Assembly: GCF_001426265.1 (NCBI RefSeq) | Contig: NZ_LMDG01000035.1 | Location: 124,001-188,000, forward strand | Direction of reading: 5' to 3' | Source: Rhizobium sp. Root1220 | GTDB lineage: Bacteria > Pseudomonadota > Alphaproteobacteria > Rhizobiales > Rhizobiaceae | Length of the DNA stretch: 64,000 nucleotides | Shown: positions 8,520 through 16,889 of the stretch, in pieces | How positions within the stretch are numbered: the stretch's first letter is position 1 | Layout of the letters: each line of letters starts with the position of its first letter | The notes under the pieces: generated by a model | Seen by the model: only the letters and a program-made list of their open reading frames with translations | Database searches by the model: none | What the model was told of the DNA's origin: nothing | Translations under genes and position numbers: made by a program

Positions 8520-8939
8520 GGCAATCGTCTCCTGTAGCAGGCAAGCGTGCAACTGCTGTCGGCAGGCAGACCAAGGGTGGCATGCCTGAAATCGGATCAA
8601 GGCATCGCGGCAATATCCGCGATGGCACCGAAACCTCACTTCGCGTCTTGGGTGAGCAATCGGGATGAGTAGTTGCAACTACCCGTTATTCTCCGGTCAG
8701 ACTATTCCCCCGTGGGGGATGAAAAGTTTTGGATGCATGTCCAGCTACATGCACTTCAGCTGTGACGAAAAACCCGACTTCCGCACTGTGCCGTTCAGCG
8801 ATCATCGCAGCGCGAATAAATGGTGGCGCGCGGTATGGCGTTCAATTCTGAAGAGACGGAAGCAATCTTGTAGCACACGGCGCTATGCGCCGACGGCGCA
8901 TATCAAATCCGCTATCAGATCTCGCGGACCATTGGCGGT
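8520..8939. other. Intergenic stretch with inverted repeats
   Basis: No supported gene. Perfect inverted repeats are CATCGCGG/CCGCGATG with a 6-base loop (8603-8624) and TGCATGT/ACATGCA with a 6-base spacer (8734-8753), plus TCCCCC/GGGGGA at about 8705-8720. The first could terminate or protect the LuxR-type transcript. The second is a typical dimeric-regulator palindrome and lies upstream of the kinase unit. Confidence 0.35.
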
Positions 8940-10058
8940 TCAAAACGGTGTCGAATTTCCCGGCGAGTTCCGCGGCCGCTGCAGCGCCACCGCTAGGTCT
9001 TCCCACGAATTCACCCCAACTACTCGATAAATGGCGGAAAGATGCTTCTTTAGTGCCTCCTTGCTAATCCCCGTCGAGTTCAGGCAGTCCGCACGGGACC
9101 CGTCCTCAGCAGCAACCAGTGCGATCAAGCGTTGAAGCGGCGATATTGGCAGGTCCAGGATCGCATGGATAATCCGTAGGCGTTTGGGCACCTCCATCTC
9201 GAGCGAGATGAGCACCCGTTTCGTAGCCTCTGCTGAGAATTCATGCATTTGCGTGGCTGTAGCACGAAGCCGACCCCACGGGATGTCCAGGATATCGCTC
9301 GTCACACCTGCCGTCTCCAGGCGACGACAGAGGTCCTCGGCAAATCGCGGGGGAAGCGTTGCGGAAGCTGTAACGCGGATATCCTGCCCGACGATCGCAC
9401 AGGCGTTGAGAAGCTGGGATGCTTCATCGCTCACCGCCAACAGCTTTGTGCCAGACCAATCGACAAGTATATGACCGGGAGCATTGGGTCCCTCCCAAGG
9501 CCCTTCCGGTGCGTGCCTTTCAATAGCATGTCGCAGGTAGGGGAGTGCCTGTCTGAAATGCGAAGCGTCGTGTTCATCAAACGCCGTTTGCCCCTTGCGA
9601 AACAACATAAAAACCGCTCGTGTCTGATTTTCAACGTCGACCTTCAGATCAATGGAGTGCAGGTTTGCACTCGCCTTGACCATAAGATTGAAGGTTTTGG
9701 AGCAAAAATAGTCCCGCCGTGGATTCATCAGGATTCCGACAGGCTCGTCATTCTCCGGGGATGCGCTCAAGCCATTCAGCTCTGATGGATCAGAAAAGAA
9801 CCGGTGATAATCATCACCGAATACCTCAGCTGCGCAATCTGCGGTGCTCTCGTAGAAAAGCCCCGCAGGCAGGCCGTTCTGATCGAGCCAGAACAGCAAG
9901 ATGGAGTCTGCTCCAACGAGCTCGCGGACTATCCTGCAGGCCGCAGGCGCGATGGGTCCAATCCCCGCTCCAGCTCGGCACAAGAGATCAAGCTCGTGCC
10001 ATTTGCGCTTTTTACGGTACCGTTGGACATTCATTCTGCACTGACTCGGCATTTTCAT
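8940..10058 (-). CDS. LuxR-type transcriptional regulator
   Basis: 372-residue regulator. The N-terminal 300 residues have no recognised motif; they may include a GAF-like sensory fold (ELVGADSILLFWLDQNG near residue 48). The last 70 residues follow the LuxR/FixJ helix-turn-helix pattern in weakened form: ISPLQRLIALVAAEDG, then GISKEALKKHLSAIYRVVGV and WEDLAVAL. The arrangement matches the large uncharacterised LuxR C-terminal regulators of alphaproteobacteria. The N-terminal ATG at 10056-10058 has no good ribosome site; an ATG eight codons later (about 10034) is possible. Targets unknown. Confidence 0.75.
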   Translation of the reverse strand: MKMPSQCRMNVQRYRKKRKWHELDLLCRAGAGIGPIAPAACRIVRELVGADSILLFWLDQNGLPAGLFYESTADCAAEVFGDDYHRFFSDPSELNGLSASPENDEPVGILMNPRRDYFCSKTFNLMVKASANLHSIDLKVDVENQTRAVFMLFRKGQTAFDEHDASHFRQALPYLRHAIERHAPEGPWEGPNAPGHILVDWSGTKLLAVSDEASQLLNACAIVGQDIRVTASATLPPRFAEDLCRRLETAGVTSDILDIPWGRLRATATQMHEFSAEATKRVLISLEMEVPKRLRIIHAILDLPISPLQRLIALVAAEDGSRADCLNSTGISKEALKKHLSAIYRVVGVNSWEDLAVALQRPRNSPGNSTPF

Positions 10059-10236
10059 ATTGCCGGCATGTATTTACCGGCAACGTACTGGACTCTGCCC
10101 CCACCGGAACTTTCTTAAGGGACTGCTTATTCACGTTCAAATCACAACAACGAACGGTATCGGCACTGCATCGGCGGCAGGGCAGGGATACTCTTAGTCC
10201 CGGACTAAATCCTGCCGCCGGCATTCGGGTTGTGGT

Positions 10237-10704
10237 TCATTCGGGACGCGCAAACTCCATGATCCAGTTGGTTTCCCAAGTATTTCCATCATCATAGGAA
10301 AACGACTGGCTCCAGCGCGGGCTCTCGGTATCGGTGCGGCTCCAATGGAACTTTACCTTCACCGGGCGGTCACCATCCGTGTCGTCGCCGGTGAATATAC
10401 CCACGCCCTTTTCGAAGCGACCGAAAACCGGCGGCTGGAGGATACCGTCGCCAGAATTGATCCAATAGATCGCCCATTCGTCCTTTTGGGGATTGTAGGT
10501 CCGCAGGCTCATACCGCGGAAACCCTTCGTCGGGAAATCGCTTTCGTCGATCGAAACCATGCCACCCATCCAGAGCTGCGCCTTCTCATAGGAGGTGAAC
10601 ACCTCCCACTCATGAGAGTTGGCGCCGCGCTGAACCAGTCGCTTATTGGTAACGACCCAATCGCCGTGGTTGAAATCGAAGTCATGTGTTGCCCCGCCGA
10701 CCAT
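10237..10704 (-). CDS. DUF1579-like lipocalin-type hypothetical protein
   Basis: 155-residue soluble protein with many Trp and aromatic beta-strand motifs: FDFNHGDWVVTNKRL, WMGGMVSIDE, SLRTYNPQKDEWAIYW, KFHWSRTDTESPRWSQSFS and a closing WETNWIMEFAR. This layout is that of the DUF1579-type beta-barrel proteins, which have no assigned reaction. The ATG at 10702-10704 is chosen over an upstream TTG because GGGGAAG precedes it at good spacing. A palindrome about 80 bases upstream (10784-10800) is a candidate operator. Confidence 0.65.
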   Translation of the reverse strand: MVGGATHDFDFNHGDWVVTNKRLVQRGANSHEWEVFTSYEKAQLWMGGMVSIDESDFPTKGFRGMSLRTYNPQKDEWAIYWINSGDGILQPPVFGRFEKGVGIFTGDDTDGDRPVKVKFHWSRTDTESPRWSQSFSYDDGNTWETNWIMEFARPE

Positions 10705-10783
10705 AAGCTTCCCCTTTTTTCGTTCTGACAAGGCAACTTGATCACACCGGCCCTGGCGCGACTAGGTCATCAGCCGCCAACTC

Positions 10784-10800
10784 CTGACATCTAGTGTCAG
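10784..10800. promoter_or_regulatory. Palindromic operator candidate upstream of the DUF1579-like gene
   Basis: CTGACA and TGTCAG are separated by five bases (TCTAG), giving a near-symmetric 17-base element. It lies between the alpha/beta hydrolase end and the DUF1579-like gene, in the right position to control the latter. No regulator gene sits next to it. Confidence 0.4.
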
Positions 10801-10916
10801 TTGTATCTCGCAAACGGCGCCCACGGCTACCTGAAACCAAAATCGCAACCTCGGTGGCCATGCCCCCGGCAGAGAACTGACGAGCCGGAAGGTGCTGTGA
10901 AGCTGGCTTTTGGCGA

Positions 10917-11849
10917 TCAACTTGTGTTGGCGCTTCTGCCGGTGTTCGCGCCATCGCTCATACTTAGTGACCAAGGATCATCCGCGTGGTCTGCAAGAAA
11001 GTCGACGACGACACCACGGAATTTTTCCGGCTCCTCCGAGAACAGGAAGTGGCCAGAACGGTCAAACAGGACAAACTTGCTTTGCGCAATGCTCTTCGCA
11101 ATCGCACGGCTCGCCCGTGGTGGGCAGACCCAGTCGTATGCACCGACGAGTACCAAGGTTGGAACGGCAATCAGATGAAGTTGTGAGGTCAAATCATACT
11201 GTGGGGCAATCTTTGTCATGAAATGTTTCATCATATCGACGTTTTTCGAGGTTGCCTGCAACAGCGTTGCGGTCAGCCCCATCTGCGCGGGAGCGGCATA
11301 GTAAGGGCCTACCTTTTCGAAGAATTCCGCCACACTTTCCGCGGTGATGTCCCCTGAAAAAATTCTAGCGGCTACTTCCATCGTCTTGGGTGGGGCTCGG
11401 TCCGCGAGGGTGGGCGTGGGCTGGTTGGGCTCATCTTGTATCGGCGCGACAGTTGGCGCGGTCCCCGACAAAATCAGGCCAGCAATCGATCTGGAATGCC
11501 TCAGGGCTAGGTGCAACGCTACGAAACCACCCGCCGAATGACCGAAGATATATGGCTTATGGGGTCCGAGCATACGGATGAGCTCCGCAACGTCGTCGGC
11601 CATCTGCTCCAGTGTGGCTGTTTCCAGCGCCGGACGGCCTGATCGGCCTTGCCCCCTCAGATCCACATAGATGATTTGGGCGATATCCTGCAGACGTCCA
11701 AGTCCATCCCGCAAGTAGCCATGATCGAATCCAAGGCCCCCATGCAGAGCCAGTATTGTGGGTACTTCGCACATCTGTCCGTCGATCTTTCGCAACGCAC
11801 TGCCTTCGATATCAAAGAAGATGTCTGTCCCATTGATCCTCGTTAGCAT
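10917..11849 (-). CDS. Alpha/beta hydrolase, prolyl-aminopeptidase-like
   Basis: 310-residue alpha/beta-fold hydrolase. The oxyanion segment ALHGGLGFDHGYL is near residue 35, the DLRGQGRSGRP turn near 65, the nucleophile elbow GHSAGGFV near 105 (Ser), the acid Asp in VLVGAYDWVCPP near 235 and the catalytic His in RSGHFLFSEEP near 263. HGGLG and the DxRGQGxS turn are typical of the proline iminopeptidase group, but many esterases share them, so the substrate is open. It lies 324 bases downstream of the aroE-like gene on the same strand and is probably a separate unit. Confidence 0.82.
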   Translation of the reverse strand: MLTRINGTDIFFDIEGSALRKIDGQMCEVPTILALHGGLGFDHGYLRDGLGRLQDIAQIIYVDLRGQGRSGRPALETATLEQMADDVAELIRMLGPHKPYIFGHSAGGFVALHLALRHSRSIAGLILSGTAPTVAPIQDEPNQPTPTLADRAPPKTMEVAARIFSGDITAESVAEFFEKVGPYYAAPAQMGLTATLLQATSKNVDMMKHFMTKIAPQYDLTSQLHLIAVPTLVLVGAYDWVCPPRASRAIAKSIAQSKFVLFDRSGHFLFSEEPEKFRGVVVDFLADHADDPWSLSMSDGANTGRSANTS

Positions 11850-12173
11850 TTACAGGGCCTTTCAATTGGGAGAGGGAGCAAGTTGCCGCTCGTTTGATGT
11901 CGCTGGCGGCGTGGCGACACGACCATCTGGGCCAGCCGTTGCGGGTCCCGATGTCAACAGGGCAATACGTACCACCGTTGACGAGCGCAAACTCGCTGTC
12001 GAGGAGTCGCGATGAAATCGTCGCTTCGCCCTTTGTCTAACTGCGCTTGAGATTAGGCAAGACAGCATTGCTGAACATCTAGACGAAGATATAGGAGTGC
12101 GAACTCTTGAATGTTCTCAAGGAACTCCCACGCCAAGAAATGACCTCGGATAGGAACCGAGGCGATCGCGCCT
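11850..12173. other. Intergenic stretch, no gene seen
   Basis: This 324-base gap between the hydrolase and the aroE-like gene has no reading frame with ribosome site or recognisable product. It should hold the hydrolase promoter and the end of the quinate/shikimate operon transcript; no clear terminator hairpin with T-run was found. Confidence 0.3.
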
Positions 12174-13004
12174 TCAAACGAGCTTGGCGATTGTGCGCAA
12201 CCGATCAGCGGTTGTCGCCGGGAAATCGAAGAACTCCAGGTAAGCCGGAATCTGTTCAAACAACATGTCCGTCCCCACTTGAAACGTGCAGCCACGCGCT
12301 TTTGCAGCCTCGAGAAGAGGTGTCATTTGGGCGGACATCACGACTTCGCCTACAAAGGTTGACGGGGAAATATGGTTGACATCGATGGGGAGCGGGTCGT
12401 CGCGCCTCATTCCAAGCGGCGTCGCGTTGACCACAATATCAAAGCCAGCCGGATCGGCGGAGCCGGTTGAAACCTGAAGGCCTGGATGGTGCTTCTTAAG
12501 TCTGTCGAGCAGCGCACTGGCGGTCCCTTGATTTGCATCGAAAATTGCGAGACGGCCCACGCCGCCATTCGCCAATGATGCTGCTATCGCCGATCCGACA
12601 CCGCCAGCGCCGACTACCAGGACACTCGTTCCGGCAATCGGCCTTCCCTTTCGCATCACGCCGCGCACAAAACCCTCGCCGTCAAACATGTCTCCGATGA
12701 GCCTGCCATCCGGGTCGAGCCGTACGGCATTGCATGAGCCCGCGATTTTTGCGGCTGTCGACGCTTCGTCGATAAGGTCCATCGTCGAAACCTTGTGAGG
12801 CATCGTTATCAGTGCGCCATGGATATTTGACAGCCGAAAGAGCAGCTTCAGGAATGCCGGATAGTCTTCCGGTCTACAGCCCATGGGCATCACCACGGCA
12901 TCGATGTCGCTTGCCTCGAAATACGGATTGTAGATCAACGGAGCCTTGAATGAATCGGTGGGGTAGCCAAGGTGAGCAATGAGCTTGGTCTTGCCGGTGA
13001 TCAT
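12174..13004 (-). CDS. Shikimate dehydrogenase-family oxidoreductase (AroE-like)
   Basis: NAD(P)-dependent dehydrogenase of the AroE/quinate dehydrogenase family, 276 residues. Conserved are the catalytic Lys in ITMPHK (near residue 67), Asn in GSCNAV, Asp in GDMFDGEG and the Rossmann loop VVGAGGVGSA. The two serines that bind the shikimate carboxylate in E. coli AroE (S-x-S) align to Phe and Ala in SFKAPLIYN, so the substrate may not be shikimate. The ATG at 13002-13004 fits the family N-terminus; a GTG overlapping the ATPase stop is less likely. It closes the transporter-aroQ operon, so a catabolic role (quinate/shikimate oxidation) is inferred. Confidence 0.85.
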   Translation of the reverse strand: MITGKTKLIAHLGYPTDSFKAPLIYNPYFEASDIDAVVMPMGCRPEDYPAFLKLLFRLSNIHGALITMPHKVSTMDLIDEASTAAKIAGSCNAVRLDPDGRLIGDMFDGEGFVRGVMRKGRPIAGTSVLVVGAGGVGSAIAASLANGGVGRLAIFDANQGTASALLDRLKKHHPGLQVSTGSADPAGFDIVVNATPLGMRRDDPLPIDVNHISPSTFVGEVVMSAQMTPLLEAAKARGCTFQVGTDMLFEQIPAYLEFFDFPATTADRLRTIAKLV

Positions 13005-13096
13005 GACACTCGTCTTTCTTCGGATCGAATTGAGTAACGTCGCATATCCGGATCTCGCTCCAAGGCTGGCCGAGTTCGTGGCCGCCGTTGCGAAGC

Positions 13097-13861
13097 TCAC
13101 TTCCGGAGGATCTCCCCGAGAAACTTCCTGGTCCGCGCATGCCTCGGATCGGTGAAGAATTCGGCAGGAGGCGCCTCCTCGACGATCGCTCCGCTGGCCA
13201 TGAAGATGACCCTGTCTGCCACTTGCCGGGCAAAACCCATCTCGTGGGTGACACAGATCATCGTCATGCCGTCGTCTGCCAGCGAAATCATGGTGTCCAG
13301 GACTTCCTTGACCATCTCAGGATCAAGCGCCGAGGTAGGCTCATCGAACAGCATGACTTTCGGCTGCATGCAAAGCGCACGCGCGATGGCAACGCGCTGC
13401 TGCTGACCGCCAGATAACTGTGCCGGATACTTGCTGGCCTGCTCGGAAATCTTGACCCGTTCGAGAAGCCCGCGAGCCCGATCTTCTGCCTCGGACTTGC
13501 TGATGCCAGTGGCTCTGACAGGAGCAAGCATGCAGTTCTGCAGCACTGTCAGGTGCGGAAAGAGGTTGAACTGCTGGAACACCATTCCGACCTCGCGTCG
13601 GATCGCATCGATAGCTTTCGGCCGATCTCCAAGGACGATGCCGCCGACACGAATCTCGCCCTTCTGGTAGGTTTCGAGATGATTGATGCATCGGATGAGT
13701 GTCGATTTTCCGCTGCCGGAGGGACCGCACAAGACAATCCGCTCGCCACTGCGCACCGTCATGTTGATGTCATGCAACGCTTGAAAAGCGCCGTACCACT
13801 TCTCCACCCGTTCCATGACAATCATCGGTGCGGCGACTTCGGCAGGCTTTGAATTTGGCAT
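13097..13861 (-). CDS. ABC transporter ATP-binding protein, polar amino-acid type
   Basis: 254-residue ATPase of the GlnQ/HisP family that powers import through the two adjacent permeases. Walker A is GPSGSGKST near residue 47, signature LSGGQQQRVAIARAL near 150, Walker B VMLFDEPTSALD near 172 and the switch His in CVTHEMGFA. The family normally moves amino acids. Here the genes for dehydroquinase and an AroE-like enzyme are in the same operon, suggesting uptake of quinate or shikimate or a related acid. That substrate is inference. Confidence 0.92.
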   Translation of the reverse strand: MPNSKPAEVAAPMIVMERVEKWYGAFQALHDINMTVRSGERIVLCGPSGSGKSTLIRCINHLETYQKGEIRVGGIVLGDRPKAIDAIRREVGMVFQQFNLFPHLTVLQNCMLAPVRATGISKSEAEDRARGLLERVKISEQASKYPAQLSGGQQQRVAIARALCMQPKVMLFDEPTSALDPEMVKEVLDTMISLADDGMTMICVTHEMGFARQVADRVIFMASGAIVEEAPPAEFFTDPRHARTRKFLGEILRK

Positions 13862-13912
13862 CGATGGAACTCCGGTGGGCTTGGTAGGTAGCTTCGAAGC
13901 AGGAGAGGGAGG

Positions 13913-14554
13913 CTAGCGTGCCGATGCGGCGAACCGTCGTTCCAATCGCGCTCCAAAAATCGTCAGAGGCAGGCACATGAGGAAGTACAGCACCCCAACA
14001 ATCCCAAAGACCGTCAGCGGCTGGAATATCTGATTGGAGATGATGTTGCCGGCGCGCGTCAGCTCGGTGAACCCCACGATCGAAGCAAGCGAAGTTCCCT
14101 TGATCAGTTGGACAAGAAAGCCGACCGTTGCCGGCAGCGAGATACGCAATGCCTGGGGAAGGATAACGTCTCGCATGCGCGACATGTATTTGAGGCTCAA
14201 AGCCTTTGCTGCCTCGGTCTGGCCGCGGGGCACGGCTTCTATGGCGCCGCGCCAGATTTCGCCAAGGTAGGCACTGGCGTGAAGCGTCAGGCCTATGGAG
14301 ACTGCAACCCATGCGTCCAGGCGCAAGCCAACAAGCGCCAGTCCATAGTAGACGACGAAAAGCTGCATCAGCAGTGGCGTCCCCTGAAATATCGCGATGT
14401 AACCAGCCGTTAACCGCTCGAGCAGAGGAAGGCTGGAAGTCCGCGCAAGCGCCACGCCGAGCCCGGCCACGCAGCCACAGGCAAAGCCGACCGCCGAAAG
14501 TACAACGGTCCACTTCAAGCCAATCAGGAGAAACACGAATTCTTCGGGGCCCAT
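13913..14554 (-). CDS. ABC transporter permease, HisM/GlnP type
   Basis: 213-residue inner-membrane permease of the polar amino-acid family. About five hydrophobic segments are visible, with the EAA loop EAVPRGQTEAAKALSL near residue 120 that contacts the ATPase. The ATG at 14552-14554 is chosen over an upstream one because TAGGAG precedes it and the earlier ATG would overlap the first permease gene. The gap to that gene is only 10 bases, so translation is probably coupled. Confidence 0.9.
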   Translation of the reverse strand: MGPEEFVFLLIGLKWTVVLSAVGFACGCVAGLGVALARTSSLPLLERLTAGYIAIFQGTPLLMQLFVVYYGLALVGLRLDAWVAVSIGLTLHASAYLGEIWRGAIEAVPRGQTEAAKALSLKYMSRMRDVILPQALRISLPATVGFLVQLIKGTSLASIVGFTELTRAGNIISNQIFQPLTVFGIVGVLYFLMCLPLTIFGARLERRFAASAR

Positions 14555-14564
14555 CACACCGCTC

Positions 14565-15233
14565 CTACCTAACCGGATATTTGAAGTAGCGCGCCGAAAA
14601 CAGCGCAAACAGGCGCATCATCAGCCAGGAGATCACGAGATAGAAAACCGTAACCGTGAAATAGACTTCGAAGCTGCGGAAGCTCTCGGACTCAATGCGC
14701 TGGGAGACCGAGGTCAGCTCGTAAGCCGAGATAGCCGAAGCAATGCTTGTCGATAGCGTCAACAAGACAAACTGGCTGGTCAGCGACGGATAGATCGCCC
14801 TCAATGCGGGCTTGAGGATGATCAACCGGAAGACCTGAGCCTTGTGGAGGCCTAGCGCCAAGCCTGCTTCCATTTGTCCCTTGGGGATCGACTGCACCCC
14901 GCCGCGGATGATCTCGATAGCGTATGCGCCACCGTTTATACCGAGTGCGATGATCGCTGTTGGCGTCGGATCGAGTCTCACGCCAATGAGGGGAAGCGCG
15001 AAATAGATGAAGAAGATCTGGACCAGAAATGGGGTGTTGCGGATCACTTCAACGAACCCGATGATCAACCAGCGCACTGGCTTGAAACCGGAATCGCGCA
15101 AAGCCACGCCGCCGATTCCGATGACGATTGCCAGCGCCATTCCGCAGATTGCGAGCAAAAGCGTACCGAGGCAACCGAGCAACAGGCTCGGCAGGGCATC
15201 AATCACCGGCGTGAAATCCAACTGGTAGTTCAT
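14565..15233 (-). CDS. ABC transporter permease, HisM/GlnP type
   Basis: 222-residue permease that pairs with the following one to form the heterodimeric membrane channel. EAA loop GGVQSIPKGQMEAGLALGL is near residue 120; five membrane helices are apparent. It lies 30 bases after aroQ and 10 bases before the second permease. Interleaving of a dehydroquinase gene with transporter genes ties the transporter to quinate/shikimate metabolism. Confidence 0.9.
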   Translation of the reverse strand: MNYQLDFTPVIDALPSLLLGCLGTLLLAICGMALAIVIGIGGVALRDSGFKPVRWLIIGFVEVIRNTPFLVQIFFIYFALPLIGVRLDPTPTAIIALGINGGAYAIEIIRGGVQSIPKGQMEAGLALGLHKAQVFRLIILKPALRAIYPSLTSQFVLLTLSTSIASAISAYELTSVSQRIESESFRSFEVYFTVTVFYLVISWLMMRLFALFSARYFKYPVR

Positions 15234-15263
15234 TGCGACCTTTCTCGTCCGTGATCCTGAAAC

Positions 15264-15707
15264 TCAATCGCGCGTGACCATTCCAGCCATCGCCTGGATG
15301 GCCAGCTCGTAGCCATCCGCTCCGAAGCCGATCATGATCGCCGTTGCGACGCGGGAGATCAAAGAGTTGTGATAGATGCTCTCCCGCGCATGCACATTCG
15401 AGATATGCAGCTCGATCTTGGGTGGATCGAAGGTTTTCAAGGCATCGAGAATCGCGATCGACGTAAAGGTGTAGGCTGCTGGATTGATAATGATGCCGCA
15501 AGCGTCGGTGCGTGCCTGATGCACGCTTTCGACAAGCTCACCCTCGAAATTGCTCTGCCTGAAATCAACTGCAAACCCCAAAGCCTTTGCCTTGTTCAAG
15601 CATCGCTCACGAATATCGGCGAGCGTGGTTGTGCCGTAGATGTGCGGCTCGCGTTGGCCGAGAAGGTTCAGGTTCGGCCCATTAAGGATAAAGATCGGCT
15701 TGTTCAT
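15264..15707 (-). CDS. aroQ: Type II 3-dehydroquinate dehydratase
   Basis: Converts 3-dehydroquinate to 3-dehydroshikimate; in catabolic settings it is called QuiB. The 147-residue length is typical. Type II signatures are NGPNLNLLGQREP (catalytic Arg of the lid), IYG (catalytic Tyr), FRQSNFEGEL, IINPAAYTFTS and the HISNVHARE segment with the catalytic His near residue 99. Starts at 15707 and 15713 are both possible; the former gives the usual MNKPIFILNG beginning and better spacing from GGAA. Position inside a transporter operon with a QuiC-type gene nearby points to catabolism, not aromatic biosynthesis. Confidence 0.93.
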   Translation of the reverse strand: MNKPIFILNGPNLNLLGQREPHIYGTTTLADIRERCLNKAKALGFAVDFRQSNFEGELVESVHQARTDACGIIINPAAYTFTSIAILDALKTFDPPKIELHISNVHARESIYHNSLISRVATAIMIGFGADGYELAIQAMAGMVTRD

Positions 15708-15760
15708 GAACATGGTTCCACGCACGGATCATATCCGGCTTCTCGACATCAAGGCGACGG

Positions 15761-15788
15761 TGACGGGCATCGTTCACGATGCCCGTCA
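15761..15788 (-). other. Strong intercistronic hairpin between binding-protein and aroQ genes
   Basis: A perfect 12-base stem (TGACGGGCATCG pairing with CGATGCCCGTCA) closes a TTCA loop. No T-run follows on the minus strand, so it is more likely a 3' stabiliser or partial terminator that leaves the binding protein mRNA more abundant than downstream genes. Confidence 0.6.
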
Positions 15789-15815
15789 TCTATCTAAATG
15801 GTAGCTGGTTCCGGT

Positions 15816-16646
15816 TTACTTGGCGGCGAAGGGGATGCCTTCGAGGCTTTGCGGGAATTCCGGGACGGGAACCTTCATCCACTTGTCGTAGACTTTCTTG
15901 AGTTCGCCGTTTGCCTTTATTTTATCGATAAAGGTATTGATTGACGCGTTTATCTCGGTTTCACCGAGACGCGTGCAAGCACCGTTGTAGAGCTTCTGGA
16001 ATTCGAGTTTGTTTTCGAACTCGCCCGGACGGGCCTTCTCGACGCGGTCCATGTAGAAGATGTTTCCACCCAGCGTATTGACCTGTCCGGATACCAGGGC
16101 CTGAACGCTTGCGGCGTCGCCGTCGTAGCGGCGGATCGTCGTGCCTTCCGGCGCGTTCTTGGTAACCTGCGTGTCTTGGGCGGCGCCCTTTGCCACGCCT
16201 ACGGTGAACTTCGCCATGTCGACATTGGTTTTGATTTCAGCGGATTTGGGTCCGATCAGGACGATCGCATTGGCAACATAAGGCTTGCTGAACTGAACTG
16301 CCTTTGCTCTGTCCGGCAACATGGCCATCGTCGCGAACAGAACGTCCACTCTTCCCGCCGTGAGCGCGGGAATGCGGTTGTTCACTTCAAGCGGCACGAA
16401 TTCCACCGGAACGCCGAGTTCGTTTCCGAACAAAGTGGCGATGTCGGCGTCAAGACCGTCTTGCTTGCCGCCACTGGTAACGAAACCCCATGGTGGGTTA
16501 TCGCCTTGAATTCCGACGATCAGCTTACCACGAGCCTTGATCTCGTCTGGCGAAATCGCCGAGGCCGGCTGTGACATTGCAACGGATGCAAGCGCGGCAG
16601 CAACTGAAAGCATGGCGTTGCGGCGCGATAGAGTAGATTTAAACAT
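15816..16646 (-). CDS. Periplasmic solute-binding protein of polar amino-acid ABC family
   Basis: 276-residue secreted binding protein. The N-terminus carries a Lys/Arg start, the hydrophobic stretch MLSVAAALASVAM and a likely cleavage after QPASA. The mature part shows family features: GKLIVGIQGDNPPWGF, DGLDADIATLFGNELGV, NRIPALTAGRVDVLFATM and FSKPYVANAIVLIG. The ATG at 16644-16646 has GGAGGAGG upstream. It is first in the operon, facing the QuiC gene across a palindrome-containing region. The ligand is inferred to be quinate, shikimate or a related cyclic acid. Confidence 0.9.
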   Translation of the reverse strand: MFKSTLSRRNAMLSVAAALASVAMSQPASAISPDEIKARGKLIVGIQGDNPPWGFVTSGGKQDGLDADIATLFGNELGVPVEFVPLEVNNRIPALTAGRVDVLFATMAMLPDRAKAVQFSKPYVANAIVLIGPKSAEIKTNVDMAKFTVGVAKGAAQDTQVTKNAPEGTTIRRYDGDAASVQALVSGQVNTLGGNIFYMDRVEKARPGEFENKLEFQKLYNGACTRLGETEINASINTFIDKIKANGELKKVYDKWMKVPVPEFPQSLEGIPFAAK

Positions 16647-16759
16647 GCTAATCCTCCTCCTTTTTTGGTCTTTTGACCGAACAGCCACCCTCATCCTTGG
16701 CTGCGGGCCTATCGTTGCCTGAGAGCGGCATCGAAATCAACAGAGTTTTTTCAAAACCT

Positions 16760-16774
16760 ATGATAATTTATCAT
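16760..16774. promoter_or_regulatory. Perfect palindrome, candidate GntR operator
   Basis: ATGATAA and TTATCAT flank a single T, a perfect 15-base palindrome in the divergent region between the binding-protein gene and quiC. Size and symmetry suit FadR/FCD-type GntR dimers, two of which are encoded downstream of quiC. Its position just ahead of a -35-like TTGAAA could allow repression of both directions. Confidence 0.6.
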
Positions 16775-16786
16775 ATGACAAGCTAA

Positions 16787-16814
16787 TTGAAATTAAATCT
16801 ACATTTGCGATAAT
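16787..16814 (+). promoter_or_regulatory. Candidate sigma-70 promoter for quiC
   Basis: TTGAAA at 16787-16792 and GATAAT at 16809-16814, 16 bases apart, 75 bases before the quiC ATG and 12 bases after the palindrome at 16760-16774. Confidence 0.45.
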
Positions 16815-16889
16815 AGTGGCGAGATATCTGCTGACCCGAACCGACGACCCGGAACTCATATTTTCTCGCGCTAATTGGAAGAGCTTAGA

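Noticed and set aside
10339..10728. Plus-strand frame opposite the DUF1579-like gene
   Set aside because: Its translation is complementary to a gene with coherent beta-strand motifs and a ribosome site; typical high-GC shadow.
13005..13100. GTG start for the AroE-like protein overlapping the ATPase stop
   Set aside because: It would add 32 residues without family resemblance; the ATG at 13004 begins at the conserved N-terminus.
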